A stretch of 64,000 bases of DNA from Effrenium voratum (GCA_963377175.1 CAUJNA010001724.1:1-64000); one strand, 5' to 3'. Counted from the first letter of the stretch, positions 13,501 to 21,981 are shown. Translations and numbers: made by a program. Notes: a model not told the origin generated them from the letters alone.

Positions 13501-16500
13501 ATGAGGCCCGGTGACTTTTGTTGGAGCACATCGGTTCAAACTCCTCTTACTTCCCGTGAAGAACAAACCAACCATCGAGGATATGGTGTTTTAGTTTTTT
13601 TGTTAAGGGCGCCCCTTTTTTTTGGGGCTGTTTGCCAGGGAAACCAAAAGGACAACCGAAGCCATAGGGACCCAACACCCGTTGACACATCACAAATTCA
13701 GCTTGCTGTTGAAAGCTTAGTTCGATTTGGCTAGTTGCTTCAGCAATCAAACATTATTCATTTATTTGTTTTTTGTTTGGGGGGGGTACACTGCGGTATG
13801 TATAGTTAGATAGGCTAGAACCAATGTTTCATACATCCTCAGACGTGGACCCACACCCCCCATACCTCGTCCGCCCGATTTGTTTACAAGAAAAAGCATG
13901 TCTGCCAGTTAGATAGGGTAGAACCAATGTTACACACATCCTCACAACCCCCCCCCTATACTTTGTCTACCCTATTGAGTTTCTTGTTGCTAAACAAAAA
14001 CAACAACATCTGCCAGCGGAAGAAAACAACACAAACTATTTTTTACCAAAAACAAAAAACACATCTGCCAGCGGAAACCCAAAAAAAACGCACACAAACA
14101 AAAACAAACAAACGGATTTCGGCAGGCCTGCGTTTCTTGAGGTGCGCACGGAGCGGGCGTACAGCTACACAAACCCTGCTCCGGGGGAGACCTTCGGGCG
14201 GATCGACTACACCTCCCACTCCGTGGCTCGGCTCGGAGTCCTCTACTCCGAGGTCCCCCAGTAGTGCCCTTTTACCGTTTCTTTTTTGGGGGAGGGTTCC
14301 TCTACTAAAATAGACTACAGAACAAAGTTGGTACCAACTTATTCTAACCTCTCTACTGGAGGACCTAGTCTCTAAGGGTTGATTTCCCCCTTGCCTCTCA
14401 CTCCCTGAAACAATCGTGGACTTGATCCTCGCTTTTGCGGTCTACTCCCTGAGGAAGTATGGACGCCAGTCACTTTGGCGGTCTGAGCACTACCTGAGGA
14501 ATTAACTTTGGACTTGATGGTCACTTTTTAGGGTCTGGACTATTTTAGTGGAAAACAACAAGTATCGTTACTTTGTCTGGCCAATCCGCTTAAAGTCAAC
14601 AACAATTTGCAAATGGTGGGAAGCCCCAAGCTGCCATGTACCATCAAGTGAGTCTCTTCATAGGGAATGGTTTTTTGGGTGAATTGTTGTTTCAGATTCC
14701 AACAGCTTTGCCAGGGTCCCTTGATACCCTTTGAGTCGAGCGACTTGATAGTCCGTGGGGGCACACATGATGTTTGTGCTGGGATACATGAGGTTGAAGT
14801 ACCTAGAGTCTCCATGTCTCCTTCTGACCCTTCAAAACTGGGATCATTTTTCAAAAAATATGAGGTCATGACCCCTTTTTCTGGTCATGGAGACTCCAGG
14901 TACCTTACGCACGTTGACATGGAGACCGCAAAGCCGGGGATGGTCGTCCGTTGCTCACCCGTCCAAACCCAAAGCCCAGAAATTGCCTTGCACCAGGGCC
15001 CTGAGGCCCTAGCCGACCCGTCCAACTCCAAAATGGATGGCATGTTTCCAAACCGAACCAAAAGAACAAAAATCCCCAAAAGAGAAACCAAGTCACTCTC
15101 CAAATTCGGGGGGCAACTTGCAAGGAAGTGTGTTTTTTTTGGTCCCTCTTTGTTTTCCTCTCGTCTTCCCTTTGGTTTCGCTTGAATTCGACCAGCTCGA
15201 GGATTGCTCCTTGAAGGCCGCCCGTCCATGCCAGGTGAGCGACGACGCATCCTACGCCCTGGGGGCCATCGAAAGCGCCAGGCCGCCCGCTGGGCCTTGG
15301 GCGGTCGGGATCAAAGATGCCTGCCATTGGAGAAATGGCCGTGGTTGTCGAAACCGCTTTGGGATCCCATTTGGTTGGGATTCGGTGAATTTACCACCCA
15401 TGTCAGAAAACCTATTTTAGTGGGGATTGGGATGTTCGCTGAAGGCACGAGTTGGATTTTGACCCATGGCCAAATGGAATGAACCCTGTAAACCATCCCC
15501 CAAATCCCCAAATTCACTCTCTCATTCCCTATCACCAGCAAGTGTCATCCAGTTGCCCCTTGCCTGGAACTTCAAAGATGCCTTTGGTTGGTTTCCGTGG
15601 GCCGGATGGATTTTCCCTCAATGGGCTTCCCTAATTTGGCACGCGCGCTTGGGATCATGCTGAAGGACAAACAGCTGTACAGAATCAAAACCGATTCGGG
15701 TAGTTGAAGGTGAGTAAGCGACAATCCCAGACCATAACTAGCTGCGGAGATCCGCCTTCTTGATTCTTTACATGGTTTTGGGTCACCATTTTCGGAAGAG
15801 GTTTTGATTGTGGCTCATTTGCTTAAGAATAGACTAACGCATGGATGGCACTGGTTTTACTTTGGTTTTGATCTTCCATTTGCTTAAGAAAATGTGTTAT
15901 TTTCTCCGTTTGTTTTTAAAGGGAATCGATCACTGCTGGAAATACGTGTTTTTCTCCAGGCTTAGGTAAGCAAATGGAAGAAGCTAGTTTTTTAGCCCTT
16001 TTGGTACGTATTCAGTCAAGGTCCCAAAAGGTTCACCTGTCACTTTTGGGGCCTTTTCTAGCAAGTGAGTTGGGTATGGCTCAAAAAACCGGCACCACAA
16101 TGGAACCCTGGTAAGTGGAAAAATGGACCAAAACCTGCGTAACCCTGGCTCTTTAATTTTGAGCCGCTGCCAGTTTAGTTGCACACTACCTTGAATCAGA
16201 CATTCCTCAATTGGTGGTTTGGATTGGTGGTTTGTGGGGTTAGCCCGGTTCCTGCAGAGGATGAGAAGAAAACCAGCTTCTAACCTCCCAACCACCAGTC
16301 CAAACCACCTACTCGAGGGAAGCTGAATGTACGTTTGCGCCATAGGTGTCCCAGGAGTTTTGCTGTATGGATAGATAGTTTCATGGACATATACATATAT
16401 ATATATATAAACGTGTGCATCCAAGGGTATGCTCCAATATGTTCACAGAACATGCATACAATAGATAACATCTAAACCAGTTGGAACTCTGGAGCTGGTT

Positions 16501-19500
16501 AGCTTCATTGTCGGCGCCCACAATCTTATGAAATACCAAGTGGTCCTTCATGCTTGTTCTGAGACAAAGGTGGCCAGGGTTACGCAGAATGTGAACCATC
16601 AAGTGACCCGAGTCCCCTTAAAACATCTGACGTTTTTTCGGCCACCTTCCGTTTTCGGACCATTTCGATCATCGTGCTTTCCCCCAATTCATCAAAGGCA
16701 CAACACCAAAAATCACTGCAAGTTCAGGCTTCTTTGAGCGATGATTGATACTAGGTCCCGCAGTAGTGCCCTTTTACCCTTTTGTGGGGGAGGGTTCCCC
16801 TACTAAAATAGACGTCCTGAAAAAAGTTGGTACCAGCTTATTCTGACCTTTCTACTGGAGGACCTAGCAATTCGTCAAAGGCACCAAAAAAACAAACACT
16901 GGCGATGATTATATTCAACGGGACTTGAAGGATGCAAGCCGCCGTTTTGCCATGTCAAATTGGTTTTGGTGGAACTATACCACAGCTTCTGAGTTCCTTG
17001 AGTTTTTCCAAGGGAATATCGCCTATCTCTCACTCCCTGACATCTGGACTTTAGTCACTTTTTGGGCCTGGACCATTTTTGCCTGGAGTCTCCATGACCC
17101 TTTAACAATGGGTCAATGACCCCAAGATTTTGGTGGTAAATGAAAGTTCGGTTGCTGTTCCTGGCCGATCCAATATCATGATTGCCACCTCACACATGAA
17201 GGCTCCTGTGTTTGCGGGGGTCATTATTGCCAGTGTGTGAACATACCTTGCCGTTCACTAAGGTGGAACCTGCCTGAGGGGTCCTGGAAGACTAAGTATT
17301 GAATCGAATAGGACTCCGCTACTGTTCTAGCTTGCCAAGATGTCATTACAAACGGTTGAATCGCAGCGACAGTCAGAGGCATTGGAATGCGATGTTCCAC
17401 AACCGTTTGGGGTGTTTCCAGAAAGGGTGAGCACCCCCTTCTGTTCGATGTTGTCTTGTGGGAACAATAAGGGGAAGCGGCAGAAAGGCGCGGTTCCCAA
17501 CTACCAGCCTTTCTCACCAGCTTCATGGAACCTAACAAGAACCACAATGTTTAGTGGAATCTCCTTTTGGCCCCTCCTTTTGTGGTTCCCTGCGAATTTG
17601 CCAGCATAGCTGAGACAGGTTCCACTAGTTGAGGAGAGGTAAGGGACCATTTAGTAGGGAAACCCGTCGATTTCCGCAAAAGGTCGGGATACCCTCCCAC
17701 CAACTAACATGGAAGTGCAAAAAGGCCCTTTCCAAGAGGAAAGTAGTCTTTCTACAGGGGTCCGAATGCACAAACCCATGTTAGCTGGTAGGGCAAAAAC
17801 AAATTCCGGGGGCGGCGTTCGCACTCGCTTCGCGTTTTTTTTTCTTTCTCAGAATGGACTACGGGCTCTCCACCGTGGACGGGGACGGCACGGTGCCTTT
17901 GCTGTCCTTGGGCTACATGTGCAAAGGCGCCTGGCGGGACTTCCCGGAGCTGAACCCGGCCAACATCAAGCCGGTGGCGCCCCAGCTGGCAGCCCATCGA
18001 TGGCCAGGAGAAAAAAAAACATCCGGCCTCTGAGCGACTGTTGGCCTTGTTTTCCAGCCACTGTCTCTGAGCAGCTAAAACAAAGCACTTGTTTGGAAGT
18101 GGGTCGAAGGTTTTGTCCATTTGTTTGAGTCCCTTGTTTGCTTTCCAAGAATCATTATTGTTGCAGTGAGTCTAAGATTTCTAGCATATTGAGTCAGAGC
18201 CAAAGGGTGGATGCCTTAACTATTGGAGTAAGGGAGCGGACCCGTTTCGTTTTGTCGGCATGGTGAAGTTAAAACCGAGCCGATGGGTGGTGCGATTCGG
18301 CTTTCTGGGTTTCTAGACACGATGTGGTCCAAGGCTTCGGATGTTCAACATCAGGTAAGCAGATTATAACCACCTGAACCCTCAAACAACCTTACAGTGG
18401 GATATTGCCACAAAATTATGGTTGGTGATTTCCGACTTTTTGAGACGCTGAACCCCCCTTGTACCTACAACGGGAATCATTTCCCAGCATTAAATCAATA
18501 AGGGTTACTACAACCTGTCATCATCTAAATTGGGTCATCCATTATTTTCATTGGGGTTACAGCCTAGGGCATGGTTATAGCTTGGGTGATTGTGGGCTGT
18601 TTGGCCAACGTTAGGTAAGGAGATAAATGGCAACCCTGGATTAATGATCCCAGTTTGTCAATGGGGGGGTGTCCCGTGTCGCTGGTTTTAGTGGGGATTG
18701 GAGGGAAGCACCCCCATATGAATAAACAAGGGTTTATCAATCCGGGGTCAACATTATAACCATGGTTATAACTAGGGGAACTGGGGCCTTGCAACCATCG
18801 AAAAAGGAACCTCACCTGTCGTTGAGCAACCAAGCAACAGATTCAACGTTCGCAAGGAACCAAAGCACCCTTTGCCTTTCACAGAAAAGAATCCCTTTCA
18901 AGCCGTCCCCTGGAGAAGGAAAACATATTTCCAGCAGTAACACCCCGCAAAACCAACAGGGATAATTAAAACAAACAACAATTAGCGCCCAGGAGAACTG
19001 GCAAGACTTCTGGGCGAAGTTGCGTCATGTTTTTCACCAACCCGTGAGGGGATCCCTAAAAAAGGCACCTTGTGTCACTGCGGGAAATATGTTTTTTTGT
19101 TTTGTTTTGTTTTCCAAGGGGAAATGTGTCACTAAAGGGGATGTGTCACTGCTAGAAATATGTGTTTTCTGTTTTTTCCAGGGGACGGTTTTAAAGGGGA
19201 TGTGTCACTGCTGGAAATATGTGTGTGTTCTGTTTTTCCAGGGAACGGTTTTAAAGGGGATGTGTCACTGCTGGAAATATATGTTCTTTTCTCTTTTTTT
19301 TTTTCCAGGGGACGGATTTAAAGGGGATGCGTCACTGAATGTGTGTGTGTGTGTTTTTCTCCGGGGGACGGTTTTACACGGGATGCGTCACTGCTGGACA
19401 TATGTTTGTTTCTTTCTCCAGGGGACGGTTTTAAAGGGGACGTGTCACTGCTGGAAATATGTGTTTTTCTCCGGGGGACGGTTTTACACGGGATGCGTCA

Positions 19501-21981
19501 CTGCTGGACATATGTTTGTTTCTTTCTCCAGGGGACGGTTTTAAAGGGGACGTGTCACTGCTGGAAATATGTGTTTTTCTCCGGGGGACGGTTTTACACG
19601 GGATGCGTCACTGCTGGACATATGTTTGTTTCTTTCTCCAGGGGACGGTTTTAAAGGGGACGTGTCACTGCTGGAAATATGTGTTTTTCTCCGGGGGACA
19701 GTTTTACACGGGATGCGTCACTGCTGAACATATGTTTGTTTCTTTCTCCAGGGGACGGTTTTAAAGGGGACGTGTCACTGCTGGAAATATGTGTTTTTCT
19801 CCGGGGGACGGTTTTACACGGGATGCGTCACTGCTGGACATATGTTTGTTTCTTTCTCCAGGGGACGGTTTTAAAGGGGACGTGTCACTGCTGGACATAT
19901 GTTTTTTCACAGAAAACTTAAGCAAATGGAGGGTTTGGATATGTCAGGTTCCGCTTGAGGGGCAAACCCTGTCGGGCAATTTTGGCTGGGCCGGGGAGCC
20001 GTCAAGTTCGGATCAGGTTCGGGAGTACATCGACATGTCCAGCTCCTTGTTCTCCGATGCGCGGGGCGGCCCAAAGTCAGCCAAGCACGTGGAGATGCTG
20101 GGAAACCATGACATCATCAAGGACCCGGCGGGGCTTCGATGTTTTTTCTGTACAGGGCTTCAAGGCTTTAAGAGGCGCAAGGAACTGGTGTTATCCATTT
20201 TTGTTGGTAATATCTGAAGGTTTGACTACTAGATATTACCTAGGTTTACATCTTTGGACGGCGTAGCCGCAGGTTTATGCTCGAATTCGTGCACCCGAGC
20301 TTGCCTCGTGTATCAGGACTTGCTGGGTTGTCTTCAGCCCCATGGTAGCCAGACAAAATTGCATGAGCCCTACTTGGGTGTTCGATTCGCCAAGGGAGTA
20401 AGTTGTTGGTCACCTAGGTTACAACCCGCTGAAAAGTCCCCGACTGGAGCTAACCCTGTTATGATAGGGGTTTTCACGGGTGGCTAAGCACTCACTAACT
20501 TGGCCAAGCATCCAAGCGGTATCTTTGTGTGGTCGCATCCTTTTACATCCTTCCACCTGGTGCGAGGATGTTGCCTTATGGAGAGTTCTACGGACTGCCG
20601 TTTCTATGGTTTGGAATTTCAACACAGCAGATAGTGGGCTCCCAGCTTGAATTGGTCGTGTCCTAGAATGGGGTCAATTGATCTTGGCTGCAAATGGGTT
20701 TGGATACCTTCTGAGTTCCTGGACTTGCTTCTTGGGACCACCATTCTAGTTTCAATTAAACAGTTATGATACGAAGTTGTTTTGCCAATCCGCTTGATCG
20801 GACGTGAGCAAAATTAGGGTTGTTTTCCTTGGTTCCCTTGAACAAGCAGCAGAAGGCGACAGCGTTTGCGGACATTGGCAAAACAAGTGCCCTTGGTCCA
20901 GATGGACAATTTGAATGGATATTAATGTTTTTACGCAAGATATATGTTTTCACTCCCCTGATTTCCGTTCCGGACTTTAAACTTGACGATTCTAGTGGTA
21001 AATAAAACATTCGTACTGATTCGTACTTGTTCTGCTAATCCACTCGGAAAGTGAGTATCCTTCATCAATGACAAGCACTGCTGCTTCCTGATTTCGTATT
21101 CGATGAATAGGACATGTTTATTTATGTTCCATCATAATTCGATGCAGGATGGAAGAGAAATGACATGAGAAATGAAGGGAATACATGGAAATGCAAAGAC
21201 CAATGAAAGAAAGTAAAGTGCGAAATGAAGGGACGTGAAGTGAATACAAAGAGATACACGGCATAATTAAACAGACATGGTGTGAGACCTTACCTTTAAA
21301 ATTAGACGTGGCAGCTGCAAACGTGGATCATGCGGGGAAGCTTGTGTATGTATATATATATATATGTATATATATATATACATATATCTAATAAACACAA
21401 ATTATATATTGTCGAATGCCCTGTTTGCAATGCCGATCGCCTTCGACAATGCTTCTCTCCTCAGGGGCTTTTTTTTGGATCCGCTTCGTTTCTAATTCCA
21501 AACCAGGGGTCGGTAGGTATTGTCGGATGATGGACCCCACGGAAACCTATGGGGGGGAGGGCTATGCCTGCATAAGCCCCTGAATAAGGGCTTTATTGAG
21601 GGGTTAATAAGGATATCCCCCTGCCCATAGCCGCCCCCCCCCCTCCACTTCCATTGGCTTTAGACGTTTTTGGTTTTTTGGTATTTTCCCTTGTTGGTTT
21701 TAAAGGGAATCTATCACAACTGCACATATTTGTTTTTTTCAGGGGACTTGAACAAATGGAAGCCTGTCGGTCCACGCAAGCGTCACGCGAGCCAGGATGT
21801 GATGCATCTCGCCGCCGGGCGGGAAGACGTGCTGAGCAACGACCGCGACTACTCGCGGATCGGAGAGATCGCTTGGCGAGTGAGTCAGAGAATTAGGACA
21901 CATCAAGCGACAAAAAGGCGGCGGGGAGAGACCTGGCGCTTGTCCCAGTTGCCCAGTGGATTCCGCCCCCTCTTTTTGTGA
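1457..21981 (+). CDS. Phospholipid:diacylglycerol acyltransferase gene (partial, 12 recognised exon segments)
   Basis: PDAT moves an acyl group from the sn-2 position of a phospholipid to diacylglycerol, making triacylglycerol independently of acyl-CoA. It is normally an ER membrane enzyme with an LCAT-like alpha/beta-hydrolase domain. In order, the exons give YDWRLSYSRLQ, a helix ending EEMGEK, the nucleophile elbow IAHSMG, LANLGGPLLG, LPKGGDLVWG, LPKAPNLKVFCMYGVGAP, TERAYSYTNP, VDGDGTVPLLS with the catalytic Asp, and AKHVEMLGNH with the catalytic His. All match the order in plant PDAT1 and yeast Lro1. The N-terminal cytosolic/TM part is outside or unseen, and pieces around 4.9-7.1 kb and 8.8-12.4 kb are missing. 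Exons are GC-rich and introns 0.4-3.6 kb. Intron starts include GT, GC and GA. LCAT itself is less likely, because the spacing and the KGGD(L/T)xWG motif are PDAT-type. Confidence 0.88.
2185..2253 (+). CDS. PDAT exon, helix before the nucleophile elbow
   Basis: Encodes a 23-residue acidic/basic helix beginning ERDYYFSRLRKEVEEL and ending MGEK. This is where PDAT relatives have the helix between YDWRLS and the HSMG elbow. The acceptor is gcggcag|GAAAGG and the donor AAG|GTGCC (canonical GT). The frame joins without a break to the exons on both sides. Confidence 0.82.
2762..2818 (+). CDS. PDAT exon with catalytic-serine elbow
   Basis: Encodes VVVIAHSMGVNVWFAFMAF. HSMG is the nucleophile elbow of LCAT/PDAT enzymes (Ser in G/H-x-S-M-G). 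The acceptor is ggtgag|GTGG. The 3' end is uncertain: TTT is followed by TGA in frame, and the word GACTG recurs at the start of the next exon. The simplest GA-AG junction gives a stop, so a small exon or one-base shift may be missing here. Confidence 0.85.
2853..2964. mobile_element. Short TIR element, family A (copy 1)
   Basis: A 112-bp element with inverted ends CTCCCAGTAG / CTACTGGAG. It shares the internal layout of the other family A copies: agtagtgcc, pyrimidine-rich run, gggagggtt, ctactaaaa, ctactgga. The outer bases are ACGT here instead of CTAG. It lies 35 bp after the HSMG exon. Confidence 0.7.
2965..3724. other. PDAT intron with GT-rich minisatellite
   Basis: Non-coding. Around 3369-3442 is a degenerate repeat of TGTGGGGTGTGGGGTATG words. 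Homopolymer runs (C at 3061, T at 3468 and 3670) are present. A pyrimidine tract ending ttttccag at 3681 could be an alternative acceptor for the next exon. Confidence 0.4.
3725..3803 (+). CDS. PDAT exon with LANLGGPLLG motif
   Basis: Encodes DWIAKADSSWVDRHVHTLANLGGPLLG. In PDATs this is the segment xxWxxxHIKAxVNIGGPFLG that follows the elbow. The 3' end is clear: CTAG|GCGGGG, an intron starting with GC. It joins (phase 1) to CAG|GCGCTATG at 4762 to give LLGAMGPLTS, matching FLGVPKAVSG of PDATs. The 5' end is not certain: AAG|GAC at 3725 is the minimal choice, and ttccag at 3681 would lengthen the exon. Confidence 0.82.
3804..4761. other. PDAT intron (GC-AG type)
   Basis: Non-coding. Contains a pair of related sequences near 4150-4215 and 4290-4345 (aacggagacttgtaacc) and a family A TIR element at 4347-4466. 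No gene seen. Confidence 0.5.
4347..4466. mobile_element. Short TIR element, family A (copy 2)
   Basis: About 120 bp, starting CTAGGTCCCCCAGTAG and ending CCACTGGAGGACCTA. The ends are imperfect inverted repeats of the CTAGGTCCTCCAGTAG type. Lies inside a PDAT intron. Confidence 0.75.
4762..4862 (+). CDS. PDAT exon, GPLTSLLSGE segment
   Basis: Encodes (G)AMGPLTSLLSGEF...AVLLAPLLRNLLGED, matching the VPKAVSGLFSAE...AIAPGVL part of PDATs. The acceptor is ctgcag|GC. The donor is either GAG|GACG (4859) or GAC|GTGC (4862). GC-rich, unlike the flanking intron. Confidence 0.78.
5222..5379. mobile_element. Short TIR element, family C (copy 1)
   Basis: About 158 bp. The left end TACTTGGGTGTTCGATTCGG and the right end CAAATCGAACATCCAAGTAA are inverted repeats. 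The interior includes ggtcacctaggttacaaccc. A close copy lies at 20371-20516. Confidence 0.75.
5778..5880. repeat. TA-rich microsatellites
   Basis: Two runs of (TA)n with TATACATATA variation at 5780-5805 and 5858-5880, separated by tgtatagtgtgt words that also repeat. Simple sequence, no gene. Confidence 0.8.
6884..6974. mobile_element. Short TIR element, family B (copy 1)
   Basis: A 91-bp element with inverted ends ACCTGGAGTCTCCATGA and TCATGGAGACTCCAGGT. The interior is unrelated to the ends. Related copies lie at 8795-8893 and 14801-14901, with half-copies at 17081 and 24757. Confidence 0.8.
7147..7234 (+). CDS. PDAT exon with LPKGGDLVWG motif
   Basis: Encodes (R)YEILPKGGDLVWGSRQEPTD. 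PDATs have SMLPKGGDxIWG in the same order. The acceptor is probably ctccag|G at 7147, because the frame upstream is not PDAT-like. The donor is not resolved; CGCAAG|GGG at 7234 is one option, and the open frame runs on to about 7279. Confidence 0.75.
7235..8637. other. PDAT intron, no gene seen
   Basis: Non-coding. No tandem repeat or clear mobile element was identified beyond scattered dispersed-repeat words (e.g. tctgacctctactcacttgcccaaagcga near 8331, related to 11276). Confidence 0.4.
8638..8785 (+). CDS. Probable PDAT exon (TASMELL segment)
   Basis: An open GC-rich segment between agtccag|GTC and GCAG|GCTGAA (GC donor). Its C-terminal part, SLPVTASMELLMNQTEG...GM, fits the YTAGEAIDLLHYVAPKMM helix of plant PDATs by position and pattern. 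The N-terminal half is Arg-rich and not alignable by eye. It could be partly intronic. The GC/AG boundary style matches the other PDAT exons. Confidence 0.5.
8795..8893. mobile_element. Short TIR element, family B (copy 2)
   Basis: 99 bp, from ACCTGGAGTCTGCATGACC to GGTCATGGAGACTCCAGGT. It begins only 9 bp after the proposed donor of the preceding exon. The interior contains a tandem aatgaccaaccatt word. Confidence 0.8.
8981..9466. mobile_element. 485-bp TIR element filled with TTCGCAAA repeats
   Basis: The ends are long inverted repeats: CAGGGCAAAACGGATGTGGT at the left, and the reverse complement of GGGCAAAACAGATGTGGTCA at the right. Both are followed inwards by a G-run/C-run and gcaggc. 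TTAGT flanks both sides, a possible target-site duplication. The interior has about a dozen TTCGCAA(A) words and a 42-bp GC-rich tandem repeat. The sequence flanking the element on each side is contiguous, without the element, at 15333-15475. Confidence 0.8.
9181..9297. repeat. 42-bp GC-rich tandem repeat
   Basis: About 2.8 copies of a unit starting GGCGCCGGCCCGGCGCAGCC and ending CTGCCAGAG. Unit starts are at 9181, 9223 and 9265. The unit length is a multiple of three, so it keeps open frames on both strands that are not genes. Confidence 0.9.
9467..12425. other. PDAT intron, no gene seen
   Basis: Non-coding, about 3 kb. Holds scattered dispersed-repeat fragments. A short exon for the PDAT segment between the TASMELL helix and the KAPNLKV strand is expected but was not recognised. 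Confidence 0.4.
12426..12509 (+). CDS. PDAT exon with CMYGVGAP motif
   Basis: Encodes RISWDPFSSALPKAPNLKVFCMYGVGAP. Plant PDATs have YWSNPLETKLPNAPxMEIYSLYGVGIP at this place. The acceptor is ttccgcag|CGG and the donor CCT|GCGCTG (GC). It joins in phase 0 to VRTERAYSY at 14142, reproducing the PDAT GVGIPTERAYxY. Confidence 0.85.
12510..14141. other. PDAT intron (GC-AG type)
   Basis: Non-coding. Two similar segments (tagatagg(c/g)tagaaccaatgtt...acacatcctca) at about 13806 and 13911 form a degenerate duplication. No gene seen. Confidence 0.45.
14142..14252 (+). CDS. PDAT exon with TERAYSYTNP motif
   Basis: Encodes 37 codons beginning VRTERAYSYTNPAPGETFGR and ending VLYSE, the TERxYxY segment ahead of the catalytic Asp strand. 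The acceptor is cttgag|GTGC. The intron begins GTCCCCCAGTAG, which is the end of a family A TIR element. Against the next exon a GT-AG junction leaves a one-base phase conflict; a GG start (exon ending at 14251) would repair it. Confidence 0.85.
14249..14367. mobile_element. Short TIR element, family A (copy 3), abutting an exon
   Basis: From (CGAG)GTCCCCCAGTAG to CTACTGGAGGACCTAG. The left inverted repeat overlaps the last codon of the PDAT exon, so the element supplies the intron's first bases. Confidence 0.8.
14801..14901. mobile_element. Short TIR element, family B (copy 3)
   Basis: 101 bp, from ACCTAGAGTCTCCATG to GGTCATGGAGACTCCAGGT; inverted ends with one mismatch. Confidence 0.75.
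15333..15475. repeat. Dispersed repeat, uninterrupted copy of the 8.9/9.5 kb locus
   Basis: Contains tcgaaaccgctttgggatcc..., ggtgaatttaccacccatgtcag directly followed by ...tattttagtggggattggga and gttggattttgacccatggcc. At 8920-8980 and 9467-9535 the same two halves are separated by the 485-bp TIR element. This copy is therefore the pre-insertion arrangement. Confidence 0.8.
16751..16867. mobile_element. Short TIR element, family A (copy 4)
   Basis: 117 bp, from CTAGGTCCCGCAGTAG to CTACTGGAGGACCTAG; near-perfect 16-bp inverted ends. Confidence 0.85.
17854..17973 (+). CDS. PDAT exon with catalytic aspartate
   Basis: Encodes MDYGLSTVDGDGTVPLLSLG followed by YMCKGAWRDFPELNPANIKP. VDGDGTVP is the PDAT/LCAT motif with the catalytic Asp, and YMCKGAW matches the FMCxKGW that follows in plants. 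The acceptor is tttctttctcag (17852), with one extra A before ATG. The donor CCG|GTGGCG joins in frame to the next exon. The ATG here is internal, not a start. Confidence 0.9.
17974..19065. other. PDAT intron, no gene seen
   Basis: Non-coding. Contains dispersed-repeat words (e.g. ggttttagtggggattgg near 18683) and no recognisable exon. Confidence 0.4.
19066..19910. repeat. Tandem array of acceptor-like units (110-bp higher-order period)
   Basis: Alternating subunits of about 55-65 bp, each with GTCACTGCTGGA(A/C)ATATG, a pyrimidine run, TCCAGGGGAC or TCCGGGGGAC, and GGTTTTAAAGGG or GGTTTTACACGG. From about 19363 two subunits alternate as a homogeneous 110-bp repeat (unit starts near 19362, 19472, 19582, 19692, 19802). 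Single diverged copies of the same unit occur near 15920, 21699, 27437, 28119 and 62515. The long open frames here are repeat artefacts. Confidence 0.9.
20017..20121 (+). CDS. PDAT exon with catalytic histidine region
   Basis: Encodes VREYIDMSSSLFSDARGGPK followed by SAKHVEMLGNHDIIK. Plant PDATs read IREYxH...GRGTxSGAHVDIMGNFALIED; HVE/HVD carries the catalytic His. The acceptor is ggatcag|GTTCGG. The donor ATCAAG|GACCC starts the intron with GA, and the acceptor ends CCAG|GATG. The join gives DIIK-DVMHLAAG in frame. Confidence 0.9.
20122..21795. other. PDAT intron (GA-AG type)
   Basis: Non-coding, 1.7 kb. Contains a family C TIR element (20371-20516), a TA microsatellite at 21351-21388, and a copy of the 19-kb array unit just upstream of the last exon (21699-21751, ending tttttttcagggg). 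Confidence 0.6.
20371..20516. mobile_element. Short TIR element, family C (copy 2)
   Basis: 146 bp, starting TACTTGGGTGTTCGATTCGC and ending AACTTGGCCAAGCATCCAAG. Shares ggtcacctaggttacaacccgct with the copy at 5222. A solitary right end lies at about 23905-23935. Confidence 0.75.
21796..21981 (+). CDS. PDAT last recognised exon
   Basis: Encodes DVMHLAAGREDVLSNDRDYS followed by RIGEIAWRVSQRI, matching the C-terminus of PDATs (xVMRVAAGxxGxDLGxDxVYSxIxxWSERI). The frame stays open to a TGA at 21979-21981, giving a basic tail not seen in relatives. A perfect GTGAGT at 21880 may instead be a donor, ending the exon after GEIAWR. Confidence 0.85.
   Translation, partial: DVMHLAAGREDVLSNDRDYSRIGEIAWRVSQRIRTHQATKRRRGETWRLSQLPSGFRPLFL

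Larger units (their letters stand above)
14368..17853. other. PDAT intron with several elements
   Basis: Non-coding, 3.5 kb. Contains family B copies (14801-14901 and a half-copy at 17081), a family A copy (16751-16867), the empty-site paralog (15333-15475), an imperfect hairpin at about 16208-16308 (tggtggtttggattggtgg against ccaccagtccaaaccacc), and a TA microsatellite at 16391-16410. Confidence 0.5.

Noticed and set aside
19020..20217. Long + strand frames (140-174 aa) across the 19-kb array
   Set aside because: They are translations of the 110-bp repeat in several offsets. Only 20017-20121 within one of them is PDAT coding.
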